A DNA stretch of 64,000 bases from Thecaphora thlaspeos (lineage: Eukaryota; Basidiomycota; Ustilaginomycetes; Urocystidales; Glomosporiaceae): assembly GCA_900291925.1 (NCBI GenBank), contig UWYS01000009.1:744001-808000 (forward strand), in the 5' to 3' direction. Numbering within the stretch: position 1 is the first letter of the stretch; every line of letters begins with the position of its first letter. The notes below the pieces were generated by a model, which searched no databases, had not been told where the DNA came from, and saw only the letters and a list, made by a program, of their open reading frames with translations. Both the position numbers and the translations under genes were made by a program. This document shows, piece by piece, positions 9,860 through 20,847 of this stretch.

Positions 9860-10469
9860 GTTCGGAGAGGGCCAAGGGAGCGGAACGAGGAAGCGGAGCG
9901 AGGAAGCGGGTGTCTCCGCTAGCCGGCCGGCAGCTAGATTGGTGTGCGAGGCGCGAGCTCTGACTGTAAGTGTGCGTATGTGCGCGTACTGTGGTGCGGT
10001 CTGGGAGGAGGAAGCTGGTGCAGTGACGCTGGTGCTGTTGCTGGTGATGGCGGTGATGGCGCAGAGCACAGGTCCAGGCGGACGGGCTGCCTGCCACCCA
10101 AAAACGACGGCGGCGCAATGTGGAGCGAGGCGTCCGTGCGCGCTTGCGAAGCGCCTCGCAGCGGGTGATCGCGAGCCCCGATCTGCGCCAGACGAGGGCC
10201 TCACAGCTACGATGGACACTGGAAGCCGCAGGCGCTTGCTGCTTGCACGCGTTCGAGTCCCCGGAACGCGGCACAGACATTTCATCCTTCTTGCATCTTT
10301 TCTGCGCGCGGTTGGGTCGAGTTCAAGTTGTCGGGCGATAGAGGCCAGAGGGACCTCCACTACCTTAGCTTGGAACACGCGGTCGCCTCTTGACAGCACA
10401 TACGACTAAGGCTGTATAATAACTACGCCACCCATCCCCTCTCATTCCCTCTTATCCCCTCCCACCAGC
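9860..10469. other. Upstream region of PRE4 and of the broken unknown-family gene
   Basis: Divergent spacer of about 600 bases. Long open frames cross it on both strands, which is expected in GC-rich DNA; none carries recognisable domains. The right end (10410-10468) is pyrimidine-rich and ends CCACCAG, a possible splice acceptor for the next gene. Confidence 0.45.
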
Positions 10470-12686
10470 GCCAAGCACCGCTATCTCTGCTCGCTCAACA
10501 GCTTTGGCGACGGCGGCGACAATCTCCTACGCAACCGTTGTCTTGGAAAGAAACGTCTCCCAACACGCCTTGGACATGGCGCAGGCCTGGACGTCACCCG
10601 AGATGCACATCTTCGAGCGCTCTGACGCTCTCCCAGCGACGACGAGCCAGTCAGCGCTCTTGGCAAAGAGCTCAGAGATGTTCAGGAGCTCCTCCTCCGC
10701 AGCTCACAATGTCGCTACCCGTCCAGCGCTGCGGCGGCACCGCCTCCAGCATTCGTGGCAATCGACGAGTGTGTGGAGCTCCACCTCAGGCAGGGCGACA
10801 AGGACAACCGGCTCAACAGCCTCCTCCGCGCCTGGAACTACATTGGTCAGCTCGAGTCCAAGAAGGGTTTAATCTGCTTCTGGCTCGTCTCGCTCAGCAC
10901 CAACAGCGCTGCGTCCGAGCTTGTCGTTCCTAGGGAGAGGCTTTCGTCGGAAAGGGCGCGGGATGCCAAGATGATGCCCTCCTACGTCAATCTCGGCTTC
11001 GACGTCGCGTGTCAGGACCAAGCGCCCCTTTGCACGCCAGGCGGTGTAGTCACGCCAAGCCACCTTGGCCACTACGGCCGTCCACTCTGGTCTTCGCTGC
11101 CGGACACGGACTTTTGGCTGTTTGCTATGGAGGAGCTGCAGGGCGGCAAGACGTTTGCAAGTGGCAACACTGTCGTCTGCTTCAACGTTTTGGACTCGCG
11201 GCTGGCGCTCCGCTTTGTCCCCGCCCTTCACAGCGCCAATGCCGAGCTCTATGGGCAGCAGAGCACGTTGGCGGCTAACTCGGTCGACCGACACATGCGT
11301 ATGCTCTAATGCGTCGTGGACAATGCCTACCTGAGCATCTCGTCGCCCTCGCAGCCTGTGTTGGCAATTGCGGCATCGCTGATCATGCTGAACGACGTCA
11401 ACGCCGCAACGTCGGCAACCGGAGCCTCGCCCACCCTGTATCACTCGATCCTCTCCACGTTCCGGCAGTGCCTCCTTACCTTCGACACCGACCATGTCAA
11501 GGGCTCTCACGGCGAGCTCGTTTCGCGCTTGGCCTTGATGGCCGCCTGGGACGTCTCGAAGCAGCCGGACCTGACAGCCAAGAGCGCCCGTAAGGGCAAG
11601 CAGTCGCACCGAGCGCTCACCCTCAGCCAGCCGGTCAGGCTCAAAACCATCCTGGCTGGCCTCGCCAATCTCGACCGCGCGAGCATGACCGAGATTGAGG
11701 CGAGGATCGAGTCCGTCCAGGATCGGGTGCGTGCCAGGAGGATGGCAGAGGATGGCGCGATGGCAACCACGCGCGGCGTGGATGGCCAGCAGATCGAAGC
11801 GTGGACCAACTTCACCCACTTTGACATCCTGCCCGAGTCGGTCAACAAGATCGCGCCAGAGTACCTGTGGTACTGCTGGAAGCGCGGCGTTGCAATCCAG
11901 ATGGCCCACGCGCAGTACGGCGTAGACGGTATCATCCCCGTCTTTGTCGGAGAGCTTTCGCAAACGCTCACGTCGGTCGAAAGCTGCCAACCAGGCGGCG
12001 GCGATGTCCAGCGCCCTGGCACGGAGGACCACCGGCATCTCGAGGCAGAGCAACAGCGCAGGTCGCAGTTGGAGCGCGAGGAGATGCGGGCCGCACCACA
12101 CATGACGTTCATCTGTTGGGAGGCCAAGAACTGCTCGCGGGCGTTGCGAGGCAAGGAAACGTCCAGCGCAGAGCTCTTCGGTCCGCCGCTGATGGCACCT
12201 AAGCGGAGCACGAGGGCGAAGGAGCAGGAGCAGGAAGAGGGGGCGGAATCGCTGACCAAGCGCGGTCTGCTCACCGTGCTCGCCGATCTCGGCACGTCGG
12301 ACGCATCTTCGCGACGGCGGAACCAGCGCCCGCAGGCCACGCTCGACCAGCAGACAGGCTCGGTACTGGTGTGGATCCGCAGTCTCAGCGACCCGCGTGC
12401 ATATCCCTGTCTCGACGTGCTCGGCATCCGCAGAATTCTGGGCGAGATTTGCAGCGAGAGCCGCAAGCCTGCGTATGAAGAGGACAACTCGGTGCCCGAG
12501 CTGCTCTGGAACACCGACGTGCGGCCAGACGGTAGAATGGGCAAGAGAGAAGGGGAGGCGGAAGTGGAGGCGGAAGACACTGCGATGGACGCAAGCTCGC
12601 CTTCGGCCACGGGCAGGGCCGAGGGCAGTGACGATCCAGGTGATGACCAGGCGAACGCTGACCATTCAGGCATGGCTCTCAGTTGA
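10470..12686 (+). pseudogene. Broken member of a basidiomycete family of unknown function
   Basis: One frame of about 739 codons runs from 10470 to 12686, interrupted by TGA at 10623-10625 and TAA at 11307-11309; no splice pair that keeps the frame removes them. Peptide segments around both stops read on naturally, so they look like point mutations. Recognisable pieces: AKHRYLCSLNSFGDGGDNLL at the start, LRAWNYIGQLESKKG, YLSISSPSQPVLAIAASL, then FTHFDILPE, LWYCWKRGVAIQMAHAQ and DGIIPVFVGEL, then FICWEAKNCS. This order matches a large family of uncharacterised basidiomycete proteins. An Asp in DGIIPV followed by an ExK in WEAKN is compatible with a PD-(D/E)XK nuclease core, but that is inference. 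The C-terminus is acidic. A possible further exon begins near 12869. Confidence 0.6.
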
Positions 12687-13510
12687 GGGCAGAAACACAC
12701 CTTGTGACACCTACCCTGCTGCGCACACTGCACAGATCTTGGCTGCCTTCTCTCGTTTTGCCTTTGGCACGTTGACCGAGCGTCGAAATGACTGTGCGAT
12801 TCCTTTGCAAGTCTTGATGGATCGCAAGTCATTCTAACGCCCAGGCTGCTCTGACTGATCTCTTGAATAGTTGCGTTGGACAAGGACAGCAAGCTGGCAG
12901 CACCGCTGTCCGTAAGCGCGGACAAGGCCATTAAGATGGTGCGGGTGCTGAACCAGTCCAGCGAGCGCTCTCGGGGTAGAAGGCGGGGCAGAGGCAGGGG
13001 CAGAGGCAGGGGCAGAGGCCGAGGGGCCAAGAAGCGAGCAGGCCAGGCGCGGCTGATGGGCGCGGGTCCGTCGATCGTTTGGAAGAACCGCGCCGCCACG
13101 GTCACAGCAGCCGCGCGGGAGCGACGCGACTGCCGCCGACACCGTCCCTCCACAAAGCACGCCAGCGTGCACGCAGGCACAGGTGTGGGTGTGGGTGCGT
13201 GCGCGTGCGCGTACTCGTGCGAGAGAACAAGGCGAGTATTCGGCAGATCTGGTGCGACGCCTGTGTCGGTCGGTCTCTTCGGCCTTTGCTTCGTTCCCCC
13301 ATGGCCTTCTCGATCACCGTCTGTCCCAACCTACTCTCCCCTCGCCTGTCCGCGTTTCCTTGCTCGCACACCTGACACCACCACTACCGCCAGCCCCACT
13401 CTTCTACCACCGCTTGTCTTCTCACGGCAGGACCGCACGCTCTCTAGCTACAAGAATCCCAGCCTGCCAACGCTCATATATACTACTTGTATAGGCACAG
13501 CCCGTCCGCC
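12687..13510. other. Spacer with an Arg-Gly repeat-coding segment
   Basis: After a possible acceptor (GAATAG, ending about 12868) an open plus frame encodes KAIKMVRVLNQSSER followed by an RG-repeat tail from the hexamer-rich stretch 12980-13023. It could be the 3' exon of the broken gene to the left, a separate small gene or chance. The right part, 13150-13510, is the promoter and leader of the carrier gene. Confidence 0.35.
13476..13482 (+). promoter_or_regulatory. TATA-like element before the carrier gene
   Basis: An ATATATA run about 30 bases before the ATG at 13511. It is close to the start codon, so transcription from it would give a very short leader. Confidence 0.3.
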
Positions 13511-15309
13511 ATGTCACATCTCTTCCCGCCCCTCTTCCGCACCGTGTACTGCGACGATGCTGCGCCCGCCCAATCCACCTCCGCCCGGCACGCACAGCCT
13601 CTCGAGCAGCAGAGCGGCCATGGTCTCTACATCATCCCGCACCTTCCGGGCGAGGGCAAGTTTGTCATCAATGCAAAGGTGAGAGCACGCCGAGGACAAT
13701 GTAGAGCTTGCCGCAGCAGCGGCCTTTCGGATCAAGAGCGGCGAGCGCAGACCGACCCAGCTGACGCTTGCCGTACCTCCTACCTTTTCGCTACCTTGCC
13801 CTGATCTGACCCGGCCCCGCCCGCTCCTCGCCACAGCTCTACTCGCGTCCTGATGCTGCACAGCAATTCCAGGGCCACCTCGAGACGTTCCGCGCCGAGG
13901 TCGCCCAATCGGCGCCCGGGATGCTCTCGTACAAGACGTCGGCCGTCCGCGGCGCAACCGACGCCGAGAACCTGATCTGTCACGAGCTCTTCATTTCCGA
14001 CGACCTCGACCCGCACCCGCTCCCAGCCAAGACGCCCGAGCAGCTGGCCCAGGCGAAGCTCTCAGAGGTTCAGCAGCAGAAAAAGGAGAAGCCCGTCAAG
14101 AGCGCCCTCACCGACGTCGCCAAGTCGGCCTACAACTTTGGCCTGGGCGGTATCGCGGGTGCGACGGGTGCGACGCTCGTCTACCCAATTGACCTGGTCA
14201 AGACAAGGATGCAGAACCAGAGGTGCGTGGTCCGGCCGCCTGACTCGCCTTACGCAAGGGCCGTCTGGAGCGTCCTTCTCGCCCGTTCGCCTGTCAGAAG
14301 ACAGCCCAACTGACAGCCGCCTCCTATTTGATCCCAACATTCCACCCCGTCCTCCCCCTGCCGCAGATCCTCGGTGGTCGGCGAGCCGCTGATGTACAAA
14401 AGCTCGATCGACTGCGTCAAAAAGGTCTTTCGCAACGAGGGCCTGATCGGCTTCTACTCGGGCCTCGGACCGCAGCTGCTCGGCGTGGCGCCAGAAAAGG
14501 CCATCAAGCTGACGGTCAACGATCTGGTGCGCGGCAAGGTGCGCGATCCGATCACAGGCGACATCAAGCTTCCGTGGGAGGTCGTGGCCGGTGGTACGGC
14601 GGGAGGATGCCAGGTCGTCTTTACCAACCCGCTGGAAATTGTCAAGATCCGTCTCCAGGTGGCTGGCGAGATCGCCAAGGCCGAGGGCGGCGATCGGGTG
14701 GCGCGCGGGGCGATTCATATCGTACGCCAGCTGGGCCTGGTCGGCCTGTACCGCGGAGCGTCGGCGTGTCTGCTGCGCGACATCCCGTTCAGCGCCATCT
14801 ACTTCCCCGCCTACGCACATCTCAAGAAGGACACATTCGGCGAGGGTCGGGGCGGTAAGAAGCTGTCGTTTGGCGAGACGCTGGCGTCTGCGGCGATTGC
14901 CGGAATGCCGGCCGCCTTCCTCACCACGCCGGCGGACGTCATCAAGACGCGACTGCAGGTCGAGGCGAGAAAGGGCCAGGCGACGTACAAGGGCATCGCC
15001 GACTGCTTTGCCAAGGTGCTCAAGGACGAGGCGCCCAAAGCCTTCTTCAAGGGGAGCGTTGCGCGAGTGCTGCGCTCGAGCCCGCAGTTTGGCGCGACGC
15101 TGGTGGCGTACGAGTACCTCCAGGCGCTGGTGCCGTATCCGTATGAGGACAAGGAGCTGCCGGATACGCTGCGCGACGGCGTGCCCGGCGAGGATCCCTC
15201 GAGGACCCACGCGAGGCGCGCCCTCCAGCTGCTGCTCGAGATGCACGAGGACTTTGGCAGGCCGTCACCAGCGGCGGCCGCCCCTGCCGTCGCTGCCGCC
15301 TCCAAGTAA
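13511..15309 (+). CDS. Aspartate/glutamate-type mitochondrial carrier with ABM-like N-terminus
   Basis: Exons 13511-13678, 13837-14222 and 14367-15309 join in frame to 498 residues. From about residue 155 to 435 it is a complete six-helix mitochondrial carrier with the three signature repeats [20 protein letters not shown] and [10 protein letters not shown]. The loops [17 protein letters not shown] and SQVxF-like [10 protein letters not shown] place it with the aspartate-glutamate (Agc1/aralar) carriers of the inner membrane. Family members normally carry a long EF-hand domain before the carrier. Here residues about 41-112 instead look like an ABM (antibiotic biosynthesis monooxygenase/YgiN-like) ferredoxin fold: [17 protein letters not shown], then [10 protein letters not shown], then ENLICHELF. 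Exon 2 reads without a break from that domain through a Lys/Gln-rich linker into the first carrier helix, so this is not two adjacent genes. The C-terminus is Ala/Pro-rich. Confidence 0.85.
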
Positions 15310-16917
15310 GGAGCGCGCACCAGCTGCTGCAGCTCGCATCGCAGGAGGATGAGGGCAGACGCCCGGCATCGTCAGGCGCGTGTGCGACGAGGAACCTCTC
15401 CATAGACGGCGTCAAGCCATTATCAGGCAGACTCTAGACCAGACCCATTCACTCGACTGCTCTCGCTACTACAGCACACTATCCTCTACCTGGCCTGGCC
15501 TGGCCCGGTCTGGCCCGGCCTGGTCTGGCCCGGCTCTTGTCCAGCTCCTCTTGACGCTCCCCCACAACTAGTTCTATAGACCAAAAGGCAACAAGCACGA
15601 CGCCCACATCCCTTCCGGCCTTTTCGATGGACAGTCTTTTGCCCTCGCTCCCGTGCCGCTTACTGTCGTGTGTGCGCTGTGCGAGTTGGATGGATGGATC
15701 GATTAAGAGACAGGATAAGCGGCGCAGCAAGCCAGGCTACGCCGTCGCTTCTCCTGCGTCACCGGTCTCCCTTACGTCTGGAGAAGGTCAACGGACGGCC
15801 CTTGTCCCGTCCTGGCTGCTTTGGAATCGACAAAGGCCGTCTTGGCCTTGGCCTCGGCCTCTTTCCGCGGCGCGACCGTTGCGGGGCGAAGGCAATACAA
15901 GATTCTATCAAGATTAAAATTCAAGGGTTCGAAGGAAGCGAGACACGCACGCAAAGGCCAGGCAGGGGGAAGCAAGGTACAGTCATCACCACGGTTAAGC
16001 TCGCGGCCCCTGCTTCCTCTTATCTATCCACCGGCCCGCGGATGATCAACGCACTTGATACCCCCCATCCGCTCACTTCAAACGACACGAGCGTCACCCT
16101 GCCGCCTCCCTCGACCGAGCATTACAGAGGCGACCAAGGCGGCCCAGCACCAGCGCCAACACCTACCCTACCAGCACCATCACCCACCCCGCAGGCCGAC
16201 GAGCATCGTCCAGTCACTCACGTCGTCGATCCTCTCCCGGCACATACGCCCATACGGCTACGGCACTCTAGGCATCATAGCCGCAGCGGCTCATCCTTGA
16301 CCCCTCGACGCAACCCTTCCAGCCGCCTACTCGTGTGCGGCGAACCGACTAGGCTCTCCTTGACCTTGCACCTCGTTGACCCACCAGCATAAGTCGCTTC
16401 GGATGTCAGCGATGGCAATGACGATGCAATGACACGCGCATCTCCCGTCTTTGCGGCCGATACCCCCACCACTGCTCTCGGCCAGCCGCAGCATAGGCTC
16501 CCGGCCGCCGCCATCGAGATCGACCCCTCACGGCGCGAATGGGCCAGCGCGCACAGCTTCCCCGCCACCGCAGACAGGCCGGGACCGAGGCGGGACGCGA
16601 GTGGGTCACGACAAGGTGAGTGCAAGGCAGCGCGGGCATCCGGTCAGGGGAAGAGGGGGTGGCGCTAGCTTTAGCAGCGACAGTTTCGTCTCAGCCGGCG
16701 AGCGCCGACGGCGGACGTCCGTGAGATAAGCACGGCTGCCACACCCTCTCTCGGCCCCCTTCCGTCGGATGGACCTCCGCCTCGCTGGTTCATGTTTCGG
16801 AGCTCTGCCTTGGCTCGGCCCTGCTGACGGCCCCCGACGCCCTCCATCCGTCCCCTTGTCTCGGACTGTCCCGAACGGTCAGCAGACCATGTCCACGACA
16901 GCCAGGATACAAGGACG
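15310..16917. other. Long upstream region of the Eos1-like gene
   Basis: About 1.6 kb with no recognisable gene. It holds a tandem (TGGCC/TGGCCCGG) run at about 15487-15535 and Pro/Ser-rich open frames without domain signals (for example 16055-16392 on the plus strand). It is likely the 3' end of the carrier transcript plus the promoter and leader of the next gene. Confidence 0.4.
15487..15535. repeat. Imperfect TGGCC-rich tandem repeat
   Basis: Short imperfect units of CCTGGCCTGG/TCTGGCCCGG type, downstream of the carrier gene. Confidence 0.75.
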
Positions 16918-19900
16918 ATGGCAGCGCACACGGTAGCGTCATCCGACAACTTCCTGTCAGACCAGTCGTCGAGCTCGAGCGCTGCACCCTCCGCCGCCTT
17001 TCACAACAGCCAGCGGGTGCGGCCTCTCTCGAGCTTCGATGCCGCTCCTCTCGCCGAGGTTTCCAGCCAAACAATGTTGCCATGGAGAACGACCAGCCAT
17101 GTCACGGCTCCGCTTTCTACCGGGGCTGCCTTTACCACTATCTCCACCACCGCTCCTGCCTCGACGTCGTCCCACGCGGGCCGTAGCGGGCGAGTCGTCA
17201 CCAACGAGCTTCCGAACAGCACTACGGTGGCCAGCATTCTGCGCCGCGATAGAGCCAGGTCTTGGTCCTCGCAGGCTGGCACCTCATTCACACCTGCCAC
17301 TTTACCGCCCTGCTCAGCCACGCCCGTCCGCGTACCTTCGCCCTCGCATAGCCCCGAGAGGCAGCGCGGCGGCGTTATAGCAGCAGAGGAGGGCCACGTC
17401 CGGGATCGGGCTCAGAATCGCAGCAACCAAGCACAGATCCGGTCAAGCGCCTCGAAGCACGAGCGAAGTAGGGGGGTCTCGACCCCCGGCGGCGGCAGTG
17501 GTAGCACCAACAGTAGACGCCGCCACAGTCGGTCGCGCGCCTCGTCCTCGGCCTCGATCCCTACCTCTGGCCCAATTGATCTCGGCGGTCTGCCCGCTTC
17601 TCTCGAGACTGCTCATACGTTCGCCCCGACTGCCCGCACAGAATCCTTTCGCCCTCGTCCGGTGCGATCTCACTCACGGACGCACACGCACGAGGCTGCT
17701 GCCGCTCAGGACGGCGGCGCTCGACCTCTGGACCGTCGTCCCAGCTCGGGACGTCCAAGCGGTGCGGTTGCTACGGCCGGGATTCATGACCTCGAGGTCG
17801 GCCGGAACCGATCCAGTCCGCACCTTCCAGGCCTCTCTAGCCTGTCGTTAACCCTCGATCGAGCGCACCAGGGTCCGCAGTACCCTATGACGACGCCATC
17901 GTCTCCGATGGTGGTTGCGGCCCGCTCACTCGGTCACGCCCACAGCCCCGATGCCATCGCGCGGATGTCGGACGCTCAATTGATGGCCGAGTGGGCCCAC
18001 GACCTGCAAAGGTCTCTGCCATCCTCGCCAATGCTTTCGCGCAACGGGTCCGGCTTCTTCGACCCGGCCTCCTCTTCGGCCGCCAGCGTCCACGCGCATC
18101 ATCAGCACCTGCGCGCTGTGTCGGGCTCGTCCTCGGCCTCCTACTTTCCGTCGTTCTCGTCCGCCACCAGCCCTCATCCGGACAATTCTGCCGGCTCCAA
18201 TGCCGCTGCAGCTGCGGAGTTGGCACAGCACGCAGCCCGCTTGCTCGGCCTGCATCAGCTCTTTGCCAGCCGCAGCACTCCGCACCTGCCGCACCTGCCG
18301 CATCTGCCCCACCTCGAGAACGAGATGCTCGGAGGAGGCGAGAGTGGCATCCAAGATGGCGATGCGCCGCCGCCGCCTTATGCGCCAAGAGCGACGACGA
18401 CCGAGCAGGAGCTGCAGCGAACCTTGAGCGGCGTAGCGATGCGCAGCGCGACGCCGCAGCGGCCCGCCTCCGCGATGGCGGCGGCGTCGACCTCGGCCTC
18501 CTCGGCATCGCCGGACCCGCCGCTGCCGCCTCCCATCGCTATCCCGATACCCTCCCAGCAACATCTAAGGCGCCCTTCGCGCAACGCGCTTTCGCCGAAT
18601 CTTTCAGCACTGAGCCCAATCGGAGGAGGAGTAGGAGGGCATCGTAGCACACCGTCGTCGCCGACAGCCTCGTTCCACGGCGTTCGCAGCCTAGCAAGCT
18701 TCTCGCCTCTTCCTCGCGGTCTCGGCATGACGCCGGTGTCTTCTCACTCACCCGGTGACTTCCCCGCTGCAGCCACCGACGGGCGGAGCGATCCGAGTCT
18801 CGGCGGCGTCTTTGCCGCCAGCAGCAGCGACGAAGACCACGATGACGAGGACCAAGGCGGTCTCTCCTTTTCGCCGTCGGTATCCCGCGAGCGGAGGCAC
18901 GAACGACGCAGCTCGGCGTCTAGCGGCAACGACCCTCGGATCCGCGGCGGTCACGTCTCCGGCGCAACCTCTGCTACCTTCACTTCTGCCGCCGCCGTTG
19001 TTCATTCGGCCCGTTCGAGGTCGAGCTCCGGCATGGGCTCGCGGAAGGCCAGACAGCAGGGCTCTACGCACAGCGAGCCACCTCACAGTCACAATGGCCA
19101 GATCGGTCTGACTAATTTGCACGCCATCGCAGGAGGAGGTGCAGCCGGTGGTGCATCGCATGGCCCGACGCTGGTATCACGGCAGGGCAGCATCCGTTCA
19201 GGCCACTCGCGGCGCTCGTCTCTGCATGAACAGAGCAACGGCGAATCCCGGCCACAGCCGCATCAGCCGCAGCCGCAGCTGCAGCACCAGCGCAATGGGG
19301 GCTGGGCCGCTCGCCCTTCTCTGTCAACGGTTGAGTCGGATGCATCGAGCGTGGCCGAGGCTTCCGCTGCTGCAATGGACCGGCAGCAGCAACAGCAGCG
19401 GCAGGGCCAGGCCGGCAGCGTGGCAGTAGCAGAGGTTGCGGCGATCAGCCACCCTGGCCCCGACGCTATGACCCAGAGGAGCCTTTCACCGACGCCGTCC
19501 GACTTTGAGCAGCTGTCCCGGGAATTGGCTGGTCTGACCGAAGCCGATGAGGAGGCCTTCGATGCGCATGGTGGGCACCAGGACGAAGAAATACCGTTGG
19601 TACTGCGGGTCCTGCTGCACCCGCTGCGATGGCTTGCCGTGGTTCCGGGCTGCCTGGGGACCTTTTGGCTCGCGCGCAATGCCTACCTGCTCGCCACTGA
19701 CGACGGCGGCTTGTATAGCAGCGTGGCTGTTCACCGGGTGCGCCAACCGGGCTCGCTCGACTTTGCCATCGCCAGTCTCTGGAGCATCGGGACGGCCTAC
19801 TACGCGCTCTCCTTCACTACGCTGTTGCTCCGCCGCTGGCTGCTCTACTACTCGGGCCTGCCCTCGCTGATCCGGCTGCTGGCGCTGCAGGCCATCTGCT

Positions 19901-20847
19901 GGCCTCTGGTGCGGCTGACGGTCCACGTATTTGGGACGCACCAGCCACTGGGGGCGTGGGTGGTGATCGGGACGACGACGGCGCTCAGCGACATTGTAGC
20001 GCGGTGGGTAACGAGCAACATTGCCGACGCCGTGCTCGAGGGCGACGCCGACGCTGATGACACAGAGGACGACGCGGGTGACGATGAGGACTACGATGAG
20101 GACGACTACTTCATCGACCGCTTCGGCCAGGCGCGCCTCCGGCCGCCGCAGTGGCAAAAATACCGCCAACGCTGGCGCAAGGCCATCGAGGAGCACGCGC
20201 TCCGATCAGGCGACGAGAGCGACGCCACCGTCATCCGCTTCTCCGCGGGCCAGCGCAGTAGGTCGCGAAGGAGGCGCAAGGGCGGACAGGGGACGCGGTT
20301 CTGGCGTGCCGTCATTGGCGGTCCCACCAGTAGCGTCGGGCGGAATACGAATCGTCGGCAGCAGCAGCCGGATCAGCGACAGCAGCGGCAGCGGCTGGGG
20401 AAGGGCTCCACGTTGAGCGGGCGACGAGACAATGCGTCCGGGACCGAGACGGAGTGGGACGGCGAGAGCGACTACCCGCCCTACGATACGGACACTGCGC
20501 TCCCCGACTCGCCGTCTGCGCCAGGAGGCGCGGCAGGGCTGCGACGCCGACTACGACGCAGTCCGCTGTCGGAAGAGGAGGAGGGCGAGACGTCTGCAGC
20601 CGAGGCGATGGGCGACGACTCGCCGCCACCACCGCCACCCCCACGGACGGGCGGCGGGAGGCGAACGATCCTGCAAGCTGCTTCATCTTCGGCAACGACG
20701 CCGCGAGACGGCGGCAAAGGGAGTGGAAGGAAGCGTCGCGAATTCCACTGGGACGTGGCGATGCGCCGCAACATTGCACCGATAGCGGCGTTGGGCTACC
20801 TGAGCATGTGGGTGCTGATTCTCGACGTCATGCGGCTTGGAGCTTAG
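16918..20847 (+). CDS. Eos1-like ER membrane protein with long Ser-rich N-terminus
   Basis: A single-exon frame of 1,309 residues. The first roughly 880 residues are Ser/Ala/His/Gln-rich and look disordered. From about 890 to 1020 come several membrane segments (VLRVLLHPLRWLAVVPG; LDFAIASLWSIGTAYYALSF; LPSLIRLLALQAICWPLVRL; a TVHVFGTHQPLGAWVVIGTT stretch). A last one lies near the C-terminus (IAPIAALGYLSMWVLILDVM). The GTHQPLGAW/ALSDxVxxWVTSN pattern is that of the Eos1 family, ER proteins implicated in N-glycosylation and oxidative-stress tolerance in yeast. An acidic patch and a basic RSRRRRKGG stretch separate the membrane blocks. Yeast Eos1 is far shorter, so the N-terminal extension is notable. 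The ATG at 16918 is the first one giving the whole frame. Confidence 0.75.
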   Translation: MAAHTVASSDNFLSDQSSSSSAAPSAAFHNSQRVRPLSSFDAAPLAEVSSQTMLPWRTTSHVTAPLSTGAAFTTISTTAPASTSSHAGRSGRVVTNELPNSTTVASILRRDRARSWSSQAGTSFTPATLPPCSATPVRVPSPSHSPERQRGGVIAAEEGHVRDRAQNRSNQAQIRSSASKHERSRGVSTPGGGSGSTNSRRRHSRSRASSSASIPTSGPIDLGGLPASLETAHTFAPTARTESFRPRPVRSHSRTHTHEAAAAQDGGARPLDRRPSSGRPSGAVATAGIHDLEVGRNRSSPHLPGLSSLSLTLDRAHQGPQYPMTTPSSPMVVAARSLGHAHSPDAIARMSDAQLMAEWAHDLQRSLPSSPMLSRNGSGFFDPASSSAASVHAHHQHLRAVSGSSSASYFPSFSSATSPHPDNSAGSNAAAAAELAQHAARLLGLHQLFASRSTPHLPHLPHLPHLENEMLGGGESGIQDGDAPPPPYAPRATTTEQELQRTLSGVAMRSATPQRPASAMAAASTSASSASPDPPLPPPIAIPIPSQQHLRRPSRNALSPNLSALSPIGGGVGGHRSTPSSPTASFHGVRSLASFSPLPRGLGMTPVSSHSPGDFPAAATDGRSDPSLGGVFAASSSDEDHDDEDQGGLSFSPSVSRERRHERRSSASSGNDPRIRGGHVSGATSATFTSAAAVVHSARSRSSSGMGSRKARQQGSTHSEPPHSHNGQIGLTNLHAIAGGGAAGGASHGPTLVSRQGSIRSGHSRRSSLHEQSNGESRPQPHQPQPQLQHQRNGGWAARPSLSTVESDASSVAEASAAAMDRQQQQQRQGQAGSVAVAEVAAISHPGPDAMTQRSLSPTPSDFEQLSRELAGLTEADEEAFDAHGGHQDEEIPLVLRVLLHPLRWLAVVPGCLGTFWLARNAYLLATDDGGLYSSVAVHRVRQPGSLDFAIASLWSIGTAYYALSFTTLLLRRWLLYYSGLPSLIRLLALQAICWPLVRLTVHVFGTHQPLGAWVVIGTTTALSDIVARWVTSNIADAVLEGDADADDTEDDAGDDEDYDEDDYFIDRFGQARLRPPQWQKYRQRWRKAIEEHALRSGDESDATVIRFSAGQRSRSRRRRKGGQGTRFWRAVIGGPTSSVGRNTNRRQQQPDQRQQRQRLGKGSTLSGRRDNASGTETEWDGESDYPPYDTDTALPDSPSAPGGAAGLRRRLRRSPLSEEEEGETSAAEAMGDDSPPPPPPPRTGGGRRTILQAASSSATTPRDGGKGSGRKRREFHWDVAMRRNIAPIAALGYLSMWVLILDVMRLGA

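Noticed and set aside
9860..10399. Upstream extension of PRE4 to 10399
   Set aside because: The extra 180 residues are low-complexity Arg/Ser/Ala sequence, while the ATG at 9859 gives the family's normal length.
12876..13682. A separate Arg-Gly-rich gene on the plus strand
   Set aside because: Only the short RG segment looks protein-like. The rest overlaps the carrier leader and first exon in another frame. It is kept as a possible exon only.
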